Notes: generated by a model from the letters alone, not told the origin. DNA of 64,000 bases from Corynebacterium meridianum (GCF_016342265.1 NZ_JAEIOS010000011.1:310001-374000), one strand, 5' to 3'; counted from the stretch's first letter, positions 47,061 through 57,060 are shown. A program made the numbers and translations.

Positions 47061-47125
47061 TCGGTGGTTATCTTCGTGCGTCGGACAGATTCAACTATGC
47101 CACCTGTCGACTCCGGTTGCGGGGT

Positions 47126-48676
47126 TCAGCACCCGCAACCGGAGTCGGACGGCGCCGTGATCCGTTCGGTGGGGCGTCCGAACGCGGGCAGCCCCAGTCC
47201 GACCCCCGTTGCTCCGGTGGTGGGTGTCCTACCCGCGGCGGACATGTCACCGGCGGTGGTCCGACGGTGGGTCAGTACACCGGCGTCCGCGATCAGGTAG
47301 TGCGGTGCCGAGGATGTCACGGTAGCGGTGACGATGTCACCGGGGCGGATCTCCCGGTCGATCGCACCGGGTGCCTCCGAGGCCGCGACGGGATTGAGGT
47401 GGACGAGACGGCCGTCCCGGGCGCGTCCCGAGATCCGGTTCGTCCGGTCGTTCTTCCTGCCGCCGTCGGCCTGGATCAACAGCTCCACCCCGGTACCGAC
47501 GAGGGCGGCGTTCTCCTCTGCGCAGATGCGTTCCTGGAGCGCCATGAGCCGTTCGAAGCGCTCCTGGACGATCTCCTTGGGAATCTGGTCCTCGTATTCG
47601 GCCGCCGGGGTTCCGGGGCGGGGGCTGTACTGGAAGGTGAATGCGGAACTGAATCGGCTGGCCTCCACCACATCCAGGGTCGCCTGGAAGTCCTCCTCGG
47701 TCTCCCCGGGGAATCCGACGATGATGTCGGTGGTGATCGCGGCGTGCGGGATCTTGGACCGGACCTCCTCGAGGATCCCGAGGAACTTCTTCGACCGGTA
47801 GCTGCGCCGCATGGCCTTCAGCACCCGGTCGGAACCGGACTGTAGCGGCATGTGCAGCTGCGGGCAGATGTTGGGGGTCTCGGCCATCGCGTCGATGACG
47901 TCGGAGGTGAACTCCGCGGGGTGCGGGGAGGTGAAGCGCACACGCTCCAGTCCCTCGATACCGCCGCAGGCCCGCAGCAGTTTCGAGAACGCCGAGCGGT
48001 CACGTTCGAGCTCCGGATCGGCGAAGTGCACGCCGTAGGCGTTGACGTTCTGTCCGAGGAGCGTCACCTCGACGACGCCCTGGTCGACCAGGGCCTGCAC
48101 CTCGGCGAGGATGTCCCCGGGACGCCGGTCGGCCTCTTTGCCGCGGAGTGAGGGGACGATGCAGAACGTGCAGGTGTTGTTGCATCCGACGGAGACACTG
48201 ACCCATCCGGCGTAGGCGGACTCCCGTTTCGCGGGAAGGACCGAGGGGAACTGCTCCAGGGAGTCGACGATCTCGACCGCGGCCTCCCGGTTGTGGGCCG
48301 CCCGGTCCAGCAGGGCGGGGAGCGAGCCGATGTTGTGGGTACCGAAGACTACGTCGACCCAGGGGGCCTTCTCCACGACGACCTGCTTGTCCTTCTGGGC
48401 GAGGCACCCACCGACCGCGATCTGCATGTCCGGCTTTGTGCGCTTCACGGCGCGCAGCGCACCGAGGCTGCCGTAGAGACGCTGGTCGGCGTTCTCCCGG
48501 ACCGCGCACGTGTTGAATACGACGAGGTCCGGATCGGCGCCGGTCCGGGCCCGTTCGTAGCCGGCCTCCTCGAGGAGGCCGGCTAGCCGTTCCGAATCAT
48601 GGACGTTCATCTGGCAGCCGAAGGTACGGACCTCGTAGGTACGGCTGGGCTGGGATGTCAGGTTCTGCTGCAACAC
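47126..48676 (-). CDS. miaB: tRNA-2-methylthio-N6-dimethylallyladenosine synthase
   Basis: 516 aa from GTG 48676. Radical-SAM methylthiotransferase completing ms2i6A37. N-terminal UPF0004 domain cysteines 21, 57 and 91 bind the auxiliary Fe-S cluster. The radical-SAM triad is Cys165-x3-Cys169-x2-Cys172 (GCNNTCTFC). The TRAM domain follows near the C-terminus. The protein ends in SGCGC, an extra Cys pair. TATGAT (minus strand, 48685-48690) lies eight bases before the GTG, suggesting a leaderless start; TTG 48685 gives three more residues. Confidence 0.95.
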   Translation of the reverse strand: MLQQNLTSQPSRTYEVRTFGCQMNVHDSERLAGLLEEAGYERARTGADPDLVVFNTCAVRENADQRLYGSLGALRAVKRTKPDMQIAVGGCLAQKDKQVVVEKAPWVDVVFGTHNIGSLPALLDRAAHNREAAVEIVDSLEQFPSVLPAKRESAYAGWVSVSVGCNNTCTFCIVPSLRGKEADRRPGDILAEVQALVDQGVVEVTLLGQNVNAYGVHFADPELERDRSAFSKLLRACGGIEGLERVRFTSPHPAEFTSDVIDAMAETPNICPQLHMPLQSGSDRVLKAMRRSYRSKKFLGILEEVRSKIPHAAITTDIIVGFPGETEEDFQATLDVVEASRFSSAFTFQYSPRPGTPAAEYEDQIPKEIVQERFERLMALQERICAEENAALVGTGVELLIQADGGRKNDRTNRISGRARDGRLVHLNPVAASEAPGAIDREIRPGDIVTATVTSSAPHYLIADAGVLTHRRTTAGDMSAAGRTPTTGATGVGLGLPAFGRPTERITAPSDSGCGC

Positions 48677-48895
48677 AATGGACAATCATAACCCCACATA
48701 CCCCCGTAAACCGACCCGCGGCACTCCCCATATGCAACCGCGGACGGTCGTCGAGGGTGACGCCTGAAACAGGGCTGGACAGCGGGGAAGAAGAATACCC
48801 CCGATACGACAAAAGCGCTGAAAAGCCGCACCCACCAAGGGGATGGTCACCCCCCCGATGGGAAATTGTGTCCTGTATTACATTAGGCTTCATCT

Positions 48896-49648
48896 ATGGC
48901 GAACAACACTACCGACACCATGATCCGCATGCGGAACGTGGAAAAGTACTTCGATGACTTCCACGCGTTGAAGGACATCAACCTCGACGTCCCCAGAGGA
49001 CAGGTCGTCGTCGTACTGGGCCCGTCCGGTTCGGGTAAGTCCACTCTGTGCCGCACGATCAACCGTCTGGAGACGATCGACTCCGGCGAAATCTACATCG
49101 ACGGCGAACTCCTCCCCGAGGAGGGGAAGGAGCTCGCACGTCTGCGTGCGGACGTCGGTATGTGTTTCCAGTCCTTCAACCTGTTTCCCCACCTGACCAT
49201 CAAACGCAACGTGACACTTGCGCCGATGAAGGTCCGCGGGATGAAGCGGGAGGAGGCGGACGCCGAGGCGATGCGCCTGCTCGAGAGAGTGGGCATCGCC
49301 GAACAGGCCGACAAGTACCCGGCGCAGTTGTCCGGAGGCCAGCAGCAGCGTGTCGCCATCGCGCGGGCGTTGGCGATGAATCCGAAGGTCATGCTCTTCG
49401 ACGAGCCGACCTCGGCTCTCGATCCGGAGATGGTCAACGAGGTCCTCGACGTCATGACCGACCTCGCCGGTGGTGGCATGACCATGGTCGTCGTGACCCA
49501 CGAAATGGGTTTCGCACGCAAGGCCGCCGACCGGGTGCTGTTCATGGACGCCGGAACAATCGTCGAGGACACCGATCCCACCACCTTCTTCGACAGCCCC
49601 GCGTCAGACCGGGCCAAGGACTTCCTCGGGAAGATCCTCGGCCACTGA
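48896..49648 (+). CDS. gluA: Glutamate ABC transporter, ATP-binding protein GluA
   Basis: 250 aa. Walker [10 protein letters not shown] (42-50), ABC signature LSGGQ (145-149), Walker B VMLFDEP (165-171), H-loop VTHEMGF. Polar amino-acid importer class. First gene of gluABCD, whose C. glutamicum counterpart imports glutamate. TACATT at 48879-48884 is a likely -10, giving a leader of only a few bases and no RBS. Confidence 0.95.
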   Translation: MANNTTDTMIRMRNVEKYFDDFHALKDINLDVPRGQVVVVLGPSGSGKSTLCRTINRLETIDSGEIYIDGELLPEEGKELARLRADVGMCFQSFNLFPHLTIKRNVTLAPMKVRGMKREEADAEAMRLLERVGIAEQADKYPAQLSGGQQQRVAIARALAMNPKVMLFDEPTSALDPEMVNEVLDVMTDLAGGGMTMVVVTHEMGFARKAADRVLFMDAGTIVEDTDPTTFFDSPASDRAKDFLGKILGH

Positions 49649-49746
49649 GTCCCCCGGGTCTTCTCTCCCCCACATTCTTCCGAGGGCGTCACCGACGCCC
49701 CTGGATCGGAGCGGGAATCCCGCTCCACGAACATTTAAGGACACTC

Positions 49747-50634
49747 ATGAACAAGTTCATCAGAAACACCCTCGCCATCACCTCCGCCGGAGCCATGGCC
49801 CTCACCCTCGCGGCGTGCGGCGACAGCAACGACGCCGACAGCGCAGGCCTGCTCGGGGCCATCGAGTCGGGCAAGGTCAACGTCGGAACCAAGTTCGATC
49901 AGCCGGGTCTCGGCCTGCGCACGCCCGACGGTAGCTTCACGGGTCTCGATGTCGACGTCGCGACCTACGTCGTCAACCACATCGCCGAGGAGAACAGCTG
50001 GGACACCCCGGAGATCACCTGGAAGGAGACCCCTTCCGCGCAGCGTGAGACCATGATCAAGAACGGCGAGGTCGACATGATCGCCGCCACCTACTCGATC
50101 AACGCCTCCCGCGCCGAAGCAGTGAACTTCGCCGGTCCGTACCTGATCACCCACCAGGCACTCCTGGTGCGCAAGGGCGACGACAAGATCTCGTCCCTCG
50201 AGGACCTGGATCGCGGTGGAAAGCTCTGCTCCGTGTCCGGCTCGACTCCCGCGCAGAAGGTCAAGGACGCTCTGCCCGGGGTCCAGCTGCAGGAATATGA
50301 CACCTACGCATCCTGTGTCGAGGCACTCAGCCAGGGCAAGGTCGACGCGGTCAGCACGGACGCGACGATCCTCTACGGCTACGCCTCCCAGTACGACGGC
50401 CAGTTCCGGGTCATCGAGATGGTCAAGCCCGACGGCAAGGCCTTCACCGACGAGTACTACGGCATCGGGATGATGAAGGACGACGCGGCCGCGACCGACG
50501 CCGTCAACGAGGCGCTGTCCGAAATGTACTCCTCCGGTGAGTTCACGAAGCTCCTGAAGAAGAATCTCGGCGACGATGCATCCGTGGTCGAAGAGGGCAC
50601 CCCCGGCGACCTCGCCTTCCTGACCGCCAAGTAG
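49747..50634 (+). CDS. gluB: Glutamate-binding lipoprotein GluB
   Basis: 295 aa. Lipoprotein signal MNKFIRNTLAITSAGAMALT with lipobox LAAC (Cys24). Then a type 2 periplasmic-binding fold (SBP_bac_3) with GSFTGLDVDVATYV, AATYSINASRAEAVNFAGPYL and YYGIGMMKDD. It is tethered outside the membrane and delivers glutamate to GluCD. AAGGA (49737-49741) precedes the ATG by five bases. A hairpin follows before gluC. Confidence 0.95.
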   Translation: MNKFIRNTLAITSAGAMALTLAACGDSNDADSAGLLGAIESGKVNVGTKFDQPGLGLRTPDGSFTGLDVDVATYVVNHIAEENSWDTPEITWKETPSAQRETMIKNGEVDMIAATYSINASRAEAVNFAGPYLITHQALLVRKGDDKISSLEDLDRGGKLCSVSGSTPAQKVKDALPGVQLQEYDTYASCVEALSQGKVDAVSTDATILYGYASQYDGQFRVIEMVKPDGKAFTDEYYGIGMMKDDAAATDAVNEALSEMYSSGEFTKLLKKNLGDDASVVEEGTPGDLAFLTAK

Positions 50635-50645
50635 AACGAAGACCG

Positions 50646-50674
50646 GGAGGGGGCCGGCGCACACCGGCCCCTCC
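50646..50674 (+). promoter_or_regulatory. Intercistronic hairpin between gluB and gluC
   Basis: GGAGGGGGCCGG (50646-50657) pairs with CCGGCCCCTCC (50664-50674), one bulged G. It lies 11 bases after the gluB stop and before the AAGGAG at 50686. No T tract, so it is more likely a 3'-end stabiliser or partial attenuator than a full terminator. Confidence 0.55.
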
Positions 50675-50703
50675 TCGACACCCACAAGGAGTCTGCCTCG
50701 CTT

Positions 50704-51387
50704 ATGAACGCCATGTGGAACGATCTCGCGCCGGCCATCTGGCCCGCGTTCTGGGTCACCATTCAACTGACGGTCCTGTCGGCCATCGGCAGTTTTCTGC
50801 TCGGTACGGTGCTCACCGCGATGCGGGTCTCCCCGGTCTCGATCATGCGCCGACTGTCCGTTCTCTACATCAACACGGTACGGAACACGCCGCTGACGCT
50901 GATCGTCCTTTTCTGTTCGATAGGGCTGTACGGCAATCTCGGGCTGACGCTCGCCCCGGACAACTCCCACTTCATCGAGTCGAACAACTTCCGCCTCGCG
51001 GTCCTGGGATTCGTTCTCTACACCTCGGCCTTCGTCGCGGAGTCCCTTCGGTCCGGTATCAACACCGTGCACTTCGGACAGTCGGAGGCCGCCCGGTCGC
51101 TGGGCCTGACCTTCCCCCAGATCTTCGGATCGGTGATCTTCCCCCAGGCCCTGCGGGCGGCGATCGTGCCGCTGGGCAACACCCTGATCGCCCTGACGAA
51201 GAACACGACCGTCGCCTCGGTGATCGGTGTCGCCGAAGCCTCGCTGCTGATGAAGGCGACCATCGAGAACCATGCCGCGCAGGGATTCCTGATATTCGGG
51301 ATCTTCGCCCTCGGTTTCCTCATCCTCACGCTGCCCATGGGTCTCCTGGTCAGCCACTACTCCATGAAATTGGCGGTGAAGAACTAG
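50704..51387 (+). CDS. gluC: Glutamate ABC transporter permease GluC
   Basis: 227 aa, five membrane spans. The binding-protein-dependent transport signature (EAA loop) is QSEAARSLGLTFPQIFGSVIFPQALRAAIVP. HisM/GlnP class. The nearest RBS (AAGGAG, 50686-50691) is 12 bases from the ATG, longer than ideal. Its stop TAG is followed at once by the gluD ATG. Confidence 0.94.
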   Translation: MNAMWNDLAPAIWPAFWVTIQLTVLSAIGSFLLGTVLTAMRVSPVSIMRRLSVLYINTVRNTPLTLIVLFCSIGLYGNLGLTLAPDNSHFIESNNFRLAVLGFVLYTSAFVAESLRSGINTVHFGQSEAARSLGLTFPQIFGSVIFPQALRAAIVPLGNTLIALTKNTTVASVIGVAEASLLMKATIENHAAQGFLIFGIFALGFLILTLPMGLLVSHYSMKLAVKN

Positions 51388-52335
51388 ATGAGCAGCGTAC
51401 GCGCAACGGTTCTCTACGACGCTCCGGGGCCGAAGGGCCGACGGATGAACCGGGTCCTCACGGTCATCACGGTCCTGGGGGCACTGGCGATCGGGATCTG
51501 GATCCTCCAGGTTCTCAACGACAACGGTCAGCTCGAAGGAGAGAAGTGGACCCCCTTCCTGAAATCGACCACCTGGACGACCTATCTCCTCCCCGGTCTG
51601 TGGGGAACACTCAAATCGGCCTTCTGTTCGATCATCCTGGCACTCGTGCTCGGTACCCTGCTCGGACTGGGGCGCCTCTCCCCCAACCGGCTGATCTCGG
51701 TGTTCTGCGGAATCATCGTGGAGTTCTTCCGCGCGATCCCTGTGCTGATCCTCATGATCTTCGCCTACCAGATGTTCGCGCTCTACAACCTCGTACCGTC
51801 CTCCCAGCTGGCCTTCTCGGCCGTGGTTTTCGGCCTGACGATGTACAACGGCTCGGTGATCGCCGAGATCCTGCGTTCCGGGATCCGTTCCCTGCCGAAG
51901 GGGCAGATGGAGGCCGCTCGGGCGTTGGGGCTGTCCCACCGGAAGGCGACCTGGTCGATTCTCCTGCCGCAGTCGGTCGCGGCGATGCTGCCGGCCCTGA
52001 TCTCGCAGATGGTCATCGCACTCAAGGACGCCGCCCTCGGATACCAGATCGGCTACATCGAGATCGTCCGCTCCGGCCTGCAGTCGGCGTCCGCCTACCG
52101 GAACTACTTCCCGGCGCTCATCATGGTCGCGGTCGTCATGATACTGATCAACTACGCCCTGACCCGCCTGGCCGAGCGGATCGAACGCCAGCTGCGTGCC
52201 GGACGCGCACGCAAGCTGATCGTCGCGAAGGTCCCGGAACATCCCGATCAGGGTGTGGAGACGAAGGACCGGGCTGTCGTCGACTGGCACGAGCCATCCC
52301 ACCGCGACCTGCGCACGCAGACGCAGGGAGAGTGA
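51388..52335 (+). CDS. gluD: Glutamate ABC transporter permease GluD
   Basis: 315 aa. N-terminal span (~24-42), then the transport domain with EAA loop [30 protein letters not shown]. The C-terminal ~60 residues are charged and cytosolic. The ATG directly follows the gluC stop, so translation is coupled. Convergent with recX. Confidence 0.94.
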   Translation: MSSVRATVLYDAPGPKGRRMNRVLTVITVLGALAIGIWILQVLNDNGQLEGEKWTPFLKSTTWTTYLLPGLWGTLKSAFCSIILALVLGTLLGLGRLSPNRLISVFCGIIVEFFRAIPVLILMIFAYQMFALYNLVPSSQLAFSAVVFGLTMYNGSVIAEILRSGIRSLPKGQMEAARALGLSHRKATWSILLPQSVAAMLPALISQMVIALKDAALGYQIGYIEIVRSGLQSASAYRNYFPALIMVAVVMILINYALTRLAERIERQLRAGRARKLIVAKVPEHPDQGVETKDRAVVDWHEPSHRDLRTQTQGE

Positions 52336-52338
52336 TTC

Positions 52339-52362
52339 CCCGGGGGCCGAGGTTGCCCCGGG
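52339..52362 (+). terminator. Possible gluD terminator hairpin
   Basis: CCCGGGG (52339-52345) with CCCCGGG (52356-52362), loop of ten bases, right after the gluD stop. No T tract. Confidence 0.4.
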
Positions 52363-52465
52363 CCGACGTGAAGTCGTCCTCTCCCGGAACTTGAAATGGC
52401 CCGTCGCCCCGGACAACAACGTTCGGGTGACGGCCGAACTCCCGTCCACTGCGACCCCACCCCGG

Positions 52466-53083
52466 TCAGGAGATCTCGGAGATCCGCTCCTCGATCGCCA
52501 GCCGGGCCAGCTCCATCGACATTCCCTGCGGAAACCCCCTGCGCGCGAGCACCCCGAGCACACGCCTCAGGGCGCGGTCCCTGTCCGCGCGGTCCAGCTG
52601 CGCCCTTGTCACCGCGGTGCGGGCCTTCTTTCTGGCCAATTGAAGGGCCATGGCCCGCTCGTCCGATTCCTCGATCTGTCCCAACGCGCGGTCGCGGAGC
52701 TCAGCGTCGACGCCCTTCTCCCGTAGTTCCCGGTCCAGGACCTCGCGTGATTTCCCGCGCCGCAGGTGGCGTTGCCGCACCCACTCGTACGCGAAGGCCC
52801 CGTCATCCAGGAGACCCACCCGTTCCAGGTCATCCAGTACATCCGAGATCACACCGGCGGGGAACTCCAGGTCACGTAGCCGCCGGTCGAGTTCGTGTCT
52901 CGACCTTGACCTGTGGTCGAGAAGCAGCAGCGCCCTGTGCCGGACCTTCGCCCTGTCCTTCTCCGCCTCGATGTCGATGAACCCGGACGACTCCGATTCC
53001 ACGGCGGCGACGGCGGTCCGGAGCCTGTCCACGATGAGCCTCTGGTCGCCATGGTCTCCGTCAGCGGTGCATTGCTCTCGCAT
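52466..53083 (-). CDS. recX: RecA regulatory protein RecX
   Basis: 205 aa. Three-helix RecX repeats: ALLLLDHRSRSRHELDRRLRDLEFP, DDLERVGLLDDGAFAYEWVRQRHLRRGKSREVLDRELREKGV, and a basic C-terminal repeat. It modulates RecA filament growth. The ATG at 53081-53083 has AGGAA four bases upstream; the longer frame would overlap recA. Downstream of recA with a 49-base gap, the standard order. Confidence 0.93.
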   Translation of the reverse strand: MREQCTADGDHGDQRLIVDRLRTAVAAVESESSGFIDIEAEKDRAKVRHRALLLLDHRSRSRHELDRRLRDLEFPAGVISDVLDDLERVGLLDDGAFAYEWVRQRHLRRGKSREVLDRELREKGVDAELRDRALGQIEESDERAMALQLARKKARTAVTRAQLDRADRDRALRRVLGVLARRGFPQGMSMELARLAIEERISEIS

Positions 53084-53132
53084 CTCGTTCCTGAATCTCT
53101 CCTCCGCACACCCCGGTACCGACCTCCGATGG

Positions 53133-54245
53133 TTAACTGTCGTCGGAGTCGTCGATGTCGTCGAAGTCGACGTTGGGGATGACATCCACCGGATCATCGC
53201 TCAGCGCATCATCGTCGGTATGACCCGCGACACCCAACTTGGCGAAGATCTTGTGCTCGATCTCGTCGGAGATGTCCGGATTGTCCTTCAGGTAGAGCCG
53301 GACCTTCTCCTTGCCCTGGCCCAGTTGATCACCGTTGTAGGTGAACCATGAGCCGGATTTCTTGACGATCCCGTTTTCCACTCCGAGATCGATGATCGAG
53401 GACTCCCTCGAGATGCCCTCACCGTAGATGATGTCGAACTCGGCGAGCTTGAACGGCGGAGCGACCTTGTTCTTCGCCACCTTCAACCGGGTGCGGTTGC
53501 CGATCGCGTCCTGTCCGTCCTTGAGTGTCTGGATTCGTCGGACATCGCACCGGACCGAGGCGTAGAACTTCAGTGCCTTACCACCCGTGGTGGTCTCCGG
53601 GGATCCGAACATCACACCGATCTTCTCGCGGAGCTGGTTGATGAAGATCGCGGTCGTCCCCGAGTTGTGCAGGGCACCTGTCATCTTCCGCAGGGCCTGA
53701 CTCATAAGCCTCGCCTGGAGCCCCACGTGGGAATCACCCATCTCGCCCTCGATCTCGGCCTTCGGGGTCAGAGCGGCCACCGAGTCGATGACGATGATGT
53801 CGATCGCACCGGAACGGACGAGCATGTCCGTGATCTCCAGTGCCTGTTCGCCGGTATCCGGCTGACTCACCAGCAGGTTGTCCGTGTCGACCCCCAGCTT
53901 GCGGGCGTAGTCGGGGTCCAGGGCGTGCTCCGCGTCGATGAACGCGGCGATGCCCCCCTCCTTCTGCGCCTGCGCCACCGCGTGGAGCGCCACGGTCGTT
54001 TTACCGGAGGATTCCGGACCGTAGATCTCGATGATGCGGCCCCGGGGGAACCCACCGACACCGAGCGCGATGTCGATGGCGGTGTTTCCCGAGGAGATCG
54101 CCTTCACCGGTGGCCGGTTGTCATCCCCCAGACGCATCACGGCACCCTTGCCGAAGTCCTTCTCGATCCGCGACATGGCCACATCAAGGGCCTTGCGACG
54201 CTCATCGCCGGTGGACGCTGCGTTGGTCTTCTTCTTCGTTGCCAT
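53133..54245 (-). CDS. recA: Recombinase RecA
   Basis: 370 aa. Walker A GPESSGKT (76-83), Walker [11 protein letters not shown], loop L1 GEMGDSHVG, loop L2 with [16 protein letters not shown]. Strand exchange, and co-protease for LexA. The C-terminal tail is strongly acidic (DDIDDSDDS). No intein. An SOS box lies ~290 bases upstream. RBS weak (GAGG ~12 bases before the ATG). Confidence 0.97.
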   Translation of the reverse strand: MATKKKTNAASTGDERRKALDVAMSRIEKDFGKGAVMRLGDDNRPPVKAISSGNTAIDIALGVGGFPRGRIIEIYGPESSGKTTVALHAVAQAQKEGGIAAFIDAEHALDPDYARKLGVDTDNLLVSQPDTGEQALEITDMLVRSGAIDIIVIDSVAALTPKAEIEGEMGDSHVGLQARLMSQALRKMTGALHNSGTTAIFINQLREKIGVMFGSPETTTGGKALKFYASVRCDVRRIQTLKDGQDAIGNRTRLKVAKNKVAPPFKLAEFDIIYGEGISRESSIIDLGVENGIVKKSGSWFTYNGDQLGQGKEKVRLYLKDNPDISDEIEHKIFAKLGVAGHTDDDALSDDPVDVIPNVDFDDIDDSDDS

Positions 54246-54603
54246 TGCGGTGGGAACCTCGTGCTCTGTTCTCGGTTTTTCTGGAATATTCAGGTGAACG
54301 GGCTATCAGGGGCTGTGCCCGGCCCCGGTCCGCGGCGGGCCGGGATCCGTCGAGCATGAGACCGCCCGCCGGTACGAAAAGGATCCCCGGGGACTCCGGG
54401 CCACCCCCGACATGGTCCGGCTCTCCGCCACGACCGGGGGACCGGTTGGATCCGGACCACGTCACGGGACCCCGGGGGATTCACCCGGGATCCGCTCCGG
54501 AAGGTACCCGTGGTGTGTGACACGGTTCGATCGTACACGCACAGGTGTTCGATATCAACGCGGCACGGGTCTTCCCGCAGGTGTCGTTTCCCTGCCCACG
54601 GGG
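54246..54603 (-). other. recA upstream region
   Basis: 358 bases between recA and DUF3046. Contains an SOS box at 54537-54552, and a GC hairpin CCCGGCCC/GGGCCGGG (54318-54325, 54337-54344). The predicted recA leader is long (over 200 bases) if transcription starts near the SOS box. No gene supported. Confidence 0.5.
54537..54552. promoter_or_regulatory. SOS box of recA
   Basis: ACGCACAGGTGTTCGA matches TCGAACAnnTGTTCGA at 12 of 14 defined positions, with a perfect right half. Confidence 0.7.
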
Positions 54604-54810
54604 TCACTCATCCGGCCCCAGGCGACGCTCCTCCGGGATCTCGAAATCACGGCAGATCTCCCACCACACCTCCCGCGGATCCATCCCGTCCTCGATGAGT
54701 GCGGCAGCCGTCCGGCCCCGGCGGGACAGAACGTGGGACCGCATGATCCACATACCGTGCGAGTGGCCGAATTCCGCGTCGATGAGTCGGTCGAACTGAT
54801 GCAGGCGCAT
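54604..54810 (-). CDS. DUF3046 protein
   Basis: 68 aa. Small actinobacterial protein found just upstream of recA in many genera. Conserved features: FDRLIDAEFG at the N-terminus, a basic middle (SHVLSRRGRTAAALIEDG) and DPREVWWEICRDFEIP. Helical, possibly nucleic-acid-binding, unknown function. ATG start. Confidence 0.88.
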   Translation of the reverse strand: MRLHQFDRLIDAEFGHSHGMWIMRSHVLSRRGRTAAALIEDGMDPREVWWEICRDFEIPEERRLGPDE

Positions 54811-54870
54811 ACCGCGATCCTACAGTCGCCTCCGGACAACCCCGCCGGACGACCGGCCCCCCGCCCGACA

Positions 54871-54883
54871 TGAACACTGTTCA
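54871..54883. promoter_or_regulatory. BioQ-type operator of the biotin importer genes
   Basis: Perfect 13-bp palindrome TGAACACTGTTCA. It agrees with the TGAAC-N3-GTTCA motif described for the TetR-type biotin repressor BioQ of C. glutamicum. It ends 18 bases before a TACTGT hexamer (54901-54906), so it would cover the -35 region of bioY. Confidence 0.7.
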
Positions 54884-54914
54884 AGGGCCGCACATCCGGG
54901 TACTGTCAGCACCT

Positions 54915-55529
54915 GTGAATGACAAAAGCATATTCAATGTCCGTGATCTCGCCTACTCTGCGGTGTTCGCCGCACTCATCATCGTCCTCGGTTACATCTC
55001 CATACCTGTGGGCGGCGCAGGGGTCCCCATCGTCCTGCAGAATGCCGCGTGCATCCTGGCCGGCCTCATCCTCGGACCGCGGAGGGGTTTCCTTGCCCTC
55101 CTGATCGTGTTCCTGCTCGGAATCGTCGGGCTCCCGGTCCTCTCCCAGGGAAAGAGCGTCCTCACCGCGCTGAGCGGCCCCACCATCGGCTACCTGCTCG
55201 GCTACCTCCTCGCCCCCCTCATCGCCGGTATCCTGAGTGCCCGCGCCCCGCGGAACCGCGCGGGCATGGCCGTCAACTTCACCTTCGCATTCGTCGCCGC
55301 GATGCTGGTCCAGTACTTCTTCGGTGTGCTCGGTCTCATGTGGCGACTCGACATGACGCTCATCGACGCCCTGAAGGTCCAGATCCCGTTCATCCCGGGA
55401 GCCGTCATCAAGCTGGTTGTGGGCGTGATCATCGCCGTCGGCGTCCACTCCGCACTCCCGGACCTCCGCAGGTTCGGTTCCGGCACGACATCAGCCCCGG
55501 AGAACGCCGAACCTGCGACACCCCGGTAG
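54915..55529 (+). CDS. bioY: Biotin ECF transporter substrate-binding protein BioY
   Basis: 204 aa, six membrane spans. BioY family features: the early ALIIVLGYISIPVG, VPIVLQNAACILAGLILGPRRGFLAL and LPVLSQGKSVLTALSGPTIGYLLGY. Captures biotin and works with the ECF ATPase and T component encoded downstream. GTG 54915 is preferred: TACTGT is eight bases upstream (leaderless), and the operator would otherwise lie inside the reading frame that begins at ATG 54870. Confidence 0.93.
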   Translation: MNDKSIFNVRDLAYSAVFAALIIVLGYISIPVGGAGVPIVLQNAACILAGLILGPRRGFLALLIVFLLGIVGLPVLSQGKSVLTALSGPTIGYLLGYLLAPLIAGILSARAPRNRAGMAVNFTFAFVAAMLVQYFFGVLGLMWRLDMTLIDALKVQIPFIPGAVIKLVVGVIIAVGVHSALPDLRRFGSGTTSAPENAEPATPR

Positions 55530-55709
55530 CACCACACCTAACCCCCGGGGGTCCCCGGCACCGCAGCCCCGGTCCGGACCACCGGCGAACGCGGCGAACC
55601 GTTCTGGGCCTTCGCCGGACCTCATGTCCAGTGATCCGCCGTACTCCGCCGGATCCCCTGATTCACTCACCTCCCGGGGTTGCGGGAACACACGAAAGGT
55701 CGACGCCAC

Positions 55710-56402
55710 ATGCCCCGGATCGTCTTCGACGAGGTATCGGCCGTGTTCGACGGTCGGATCGTCCTTGATTCCGTCTCACTTGAACTGACCGAATCCCGGA
55801 TCGGTGTCATAGGTGCAAACGGCGGCGGAAAATCCACGCTCATACGCATGATCAACGGCCTGGGTGAACCGACGACAGGAACGGTCACGGTCGACGGAAC
55901 CGACCCCGCGAAACACGGCCGCGACATCCGGCGCAGGGTCGGATTCGTGTTCTCGGACGCGGAGAACCAGATCATCATGCCGACGGTCCGCGAGGATGTC
56001 GCGTTCTCCCTCCGTCGTATGGGACTCAGCAGACGGGACCGGGACTCCCGGGTGGAGGCCATGCTCGACAGGTTCGGTCTCGGACATCTGGCGGATTCGT
56101 CTCCGCACGTCCTCTCCGGTGGGGAGAAGCAACTCCTCGCCCTCGCGGCGGTACTCATCATGGAACCCGACGTGATCATCGCCGATGAACCGACAACCCT
56201 GCTGGACCTGCGGAACCGGCTACGGATCAGACAGGAGTTCGACCGGCTGGAGCAGCAGCTGATCGTCGTCACCCACGATCTCGGGTTCCTGTCCGGGTTC
56301 GATCGGGTGATCTGTGTCCACGCCAGGAAGATAGTCGCTGACGGTGCGCCCGACGATGTCGTGTCCTTCTACCGCGATCTCATGTTCCGGGAAGGAAACT
56401 GA
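55710..56402 (+). CDS. bioM: Biotin ECF transporter ATPase (BioM-like)
   Basis: 230 aa. Walker A GANGGGKST (35-43), signature LSGGEKQ, Walker B VIIADEP, H-loop VTHDLGF. Short ABC ATPase of the energy-coupling-factor type. The ATG at 55710 has GAAAGG about ten bases upstream. Its stop overlaps the start of the T-component gene by one base (TGATG). A gap of 180 bases separates it from bioY with no terminator seen. Confidence 0.93.
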   Translation: MPRIVFDEVSAVFDGRIVLDSVSLELTESRIGVIGANGGGKSTLIRMINGLGEPTTGTVTVDGTDPAKHGRDIRRRVGFVFSDAENQIIMPTVREDVAFSLRRMGLSRRDRDSRVEAMLDRFGLGHLADSSPHVLSGGEKQLLALAAVLIMEPDVIIADEPTTLLDLRNRLRIRQEFDRLEQQLIVVTHDLGFLSGFDRVICVHARKIVADGAPDDVVSFYRDLMFREGN

Positions 56403-57028
56403 TGGCACGGGTCGTCATGTCGTCAATTCCGATGGGGGTGTATGTTCCCGGGGATACCCGGGTCCACCGGCTGAACCCGACCTGGAAGTTCGTCCTGCTC
56501 ATCGTCTACATCATCGCTTCCACACTGCTCATCCATTCGCTCCCGGGGGCTGTGGCCTGTGTACTCGGGGTCGTCGCGCTCGTCGCGGTCGCGCGGATCC
56601 CCGTTCGGGTCGCGTGGGGGCAGGTGTGGCCGGCTCTTCCCCTGCTGGGGTTCTTCGCGGCCTTCCAGTGGTGGCAGCAGGGCTTCGAACCCGCCGCGGT
56701 GGTCTTCCTGCTGATCTCCTCGTCGATCATGGCGGCGACGCTCCTGACCCTGACGACCAGGGTTTCCGCCATGATGGATGCACTCGAGGACAGCCTCCGA
56801 CCACTGGAACGGTTCGGGGTTCCCGCGGCGAAGGTGAGCCTCGCGATGTCACTGACGATCCGGCTGATCCCCCTTCAGCTGGCGACGGTGCACGAGGTCC
56901 TCGATGCGAGGAAGGCCCGGGGAGCGACCATGTCCGTGGCGGCCTTCGGGACCCCCGTCATCGTCAGGTCCATTCGCCAGGCGCAACGCATCTCCGACGC
57001 ACTGCTCGCCCGGGGAGTCGACGACTGA
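56402..57028 (+). CDS. bioN: Biotin ECF transporter T component (BioN-like)
   Basis: 208 aa, about five spans. Two Ala-Arg-Gly type coupling motifs near the C-terminus: ARKARG and LLARG (ECF CbiQ/BioN family). It links BioY to the ATPase. Translationally coupled to bioM by the TGATG overlap. A perfect hairpin terminates the operon. Confidence 0.92.
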   Translation: MARVVMSSIPMGVYVPGDTRVHRLNPTWKFVLLIVYIIASTLLIHSLPGAVACVLGVVALVAVARIPVRVAWGQVWPALPLLGFFAAFQWWQQGFEPAAVVFLLISSSIMAATLLTLTTRVSAMMDALEDSLRPLERFGVPAAKVSLAMSLTIRLIPLQLATVHEVLDARKARGATMSVAAFGTPVIVRSIRQAQRISDALLARGVDD

Positions 57029-57060
57029 GGTCTCGCCGGTGCCACGGACGGTACGGACAC

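Noticed and set aside
49735..52563. 942-codon open frame on the minus strand across gluBCD
   Set aside because: It is antisense to three well-supported transporter genes. Long antisense frames are common in high-GC DNA. The translation is Arg/Gly/Asp-rich with no domain.
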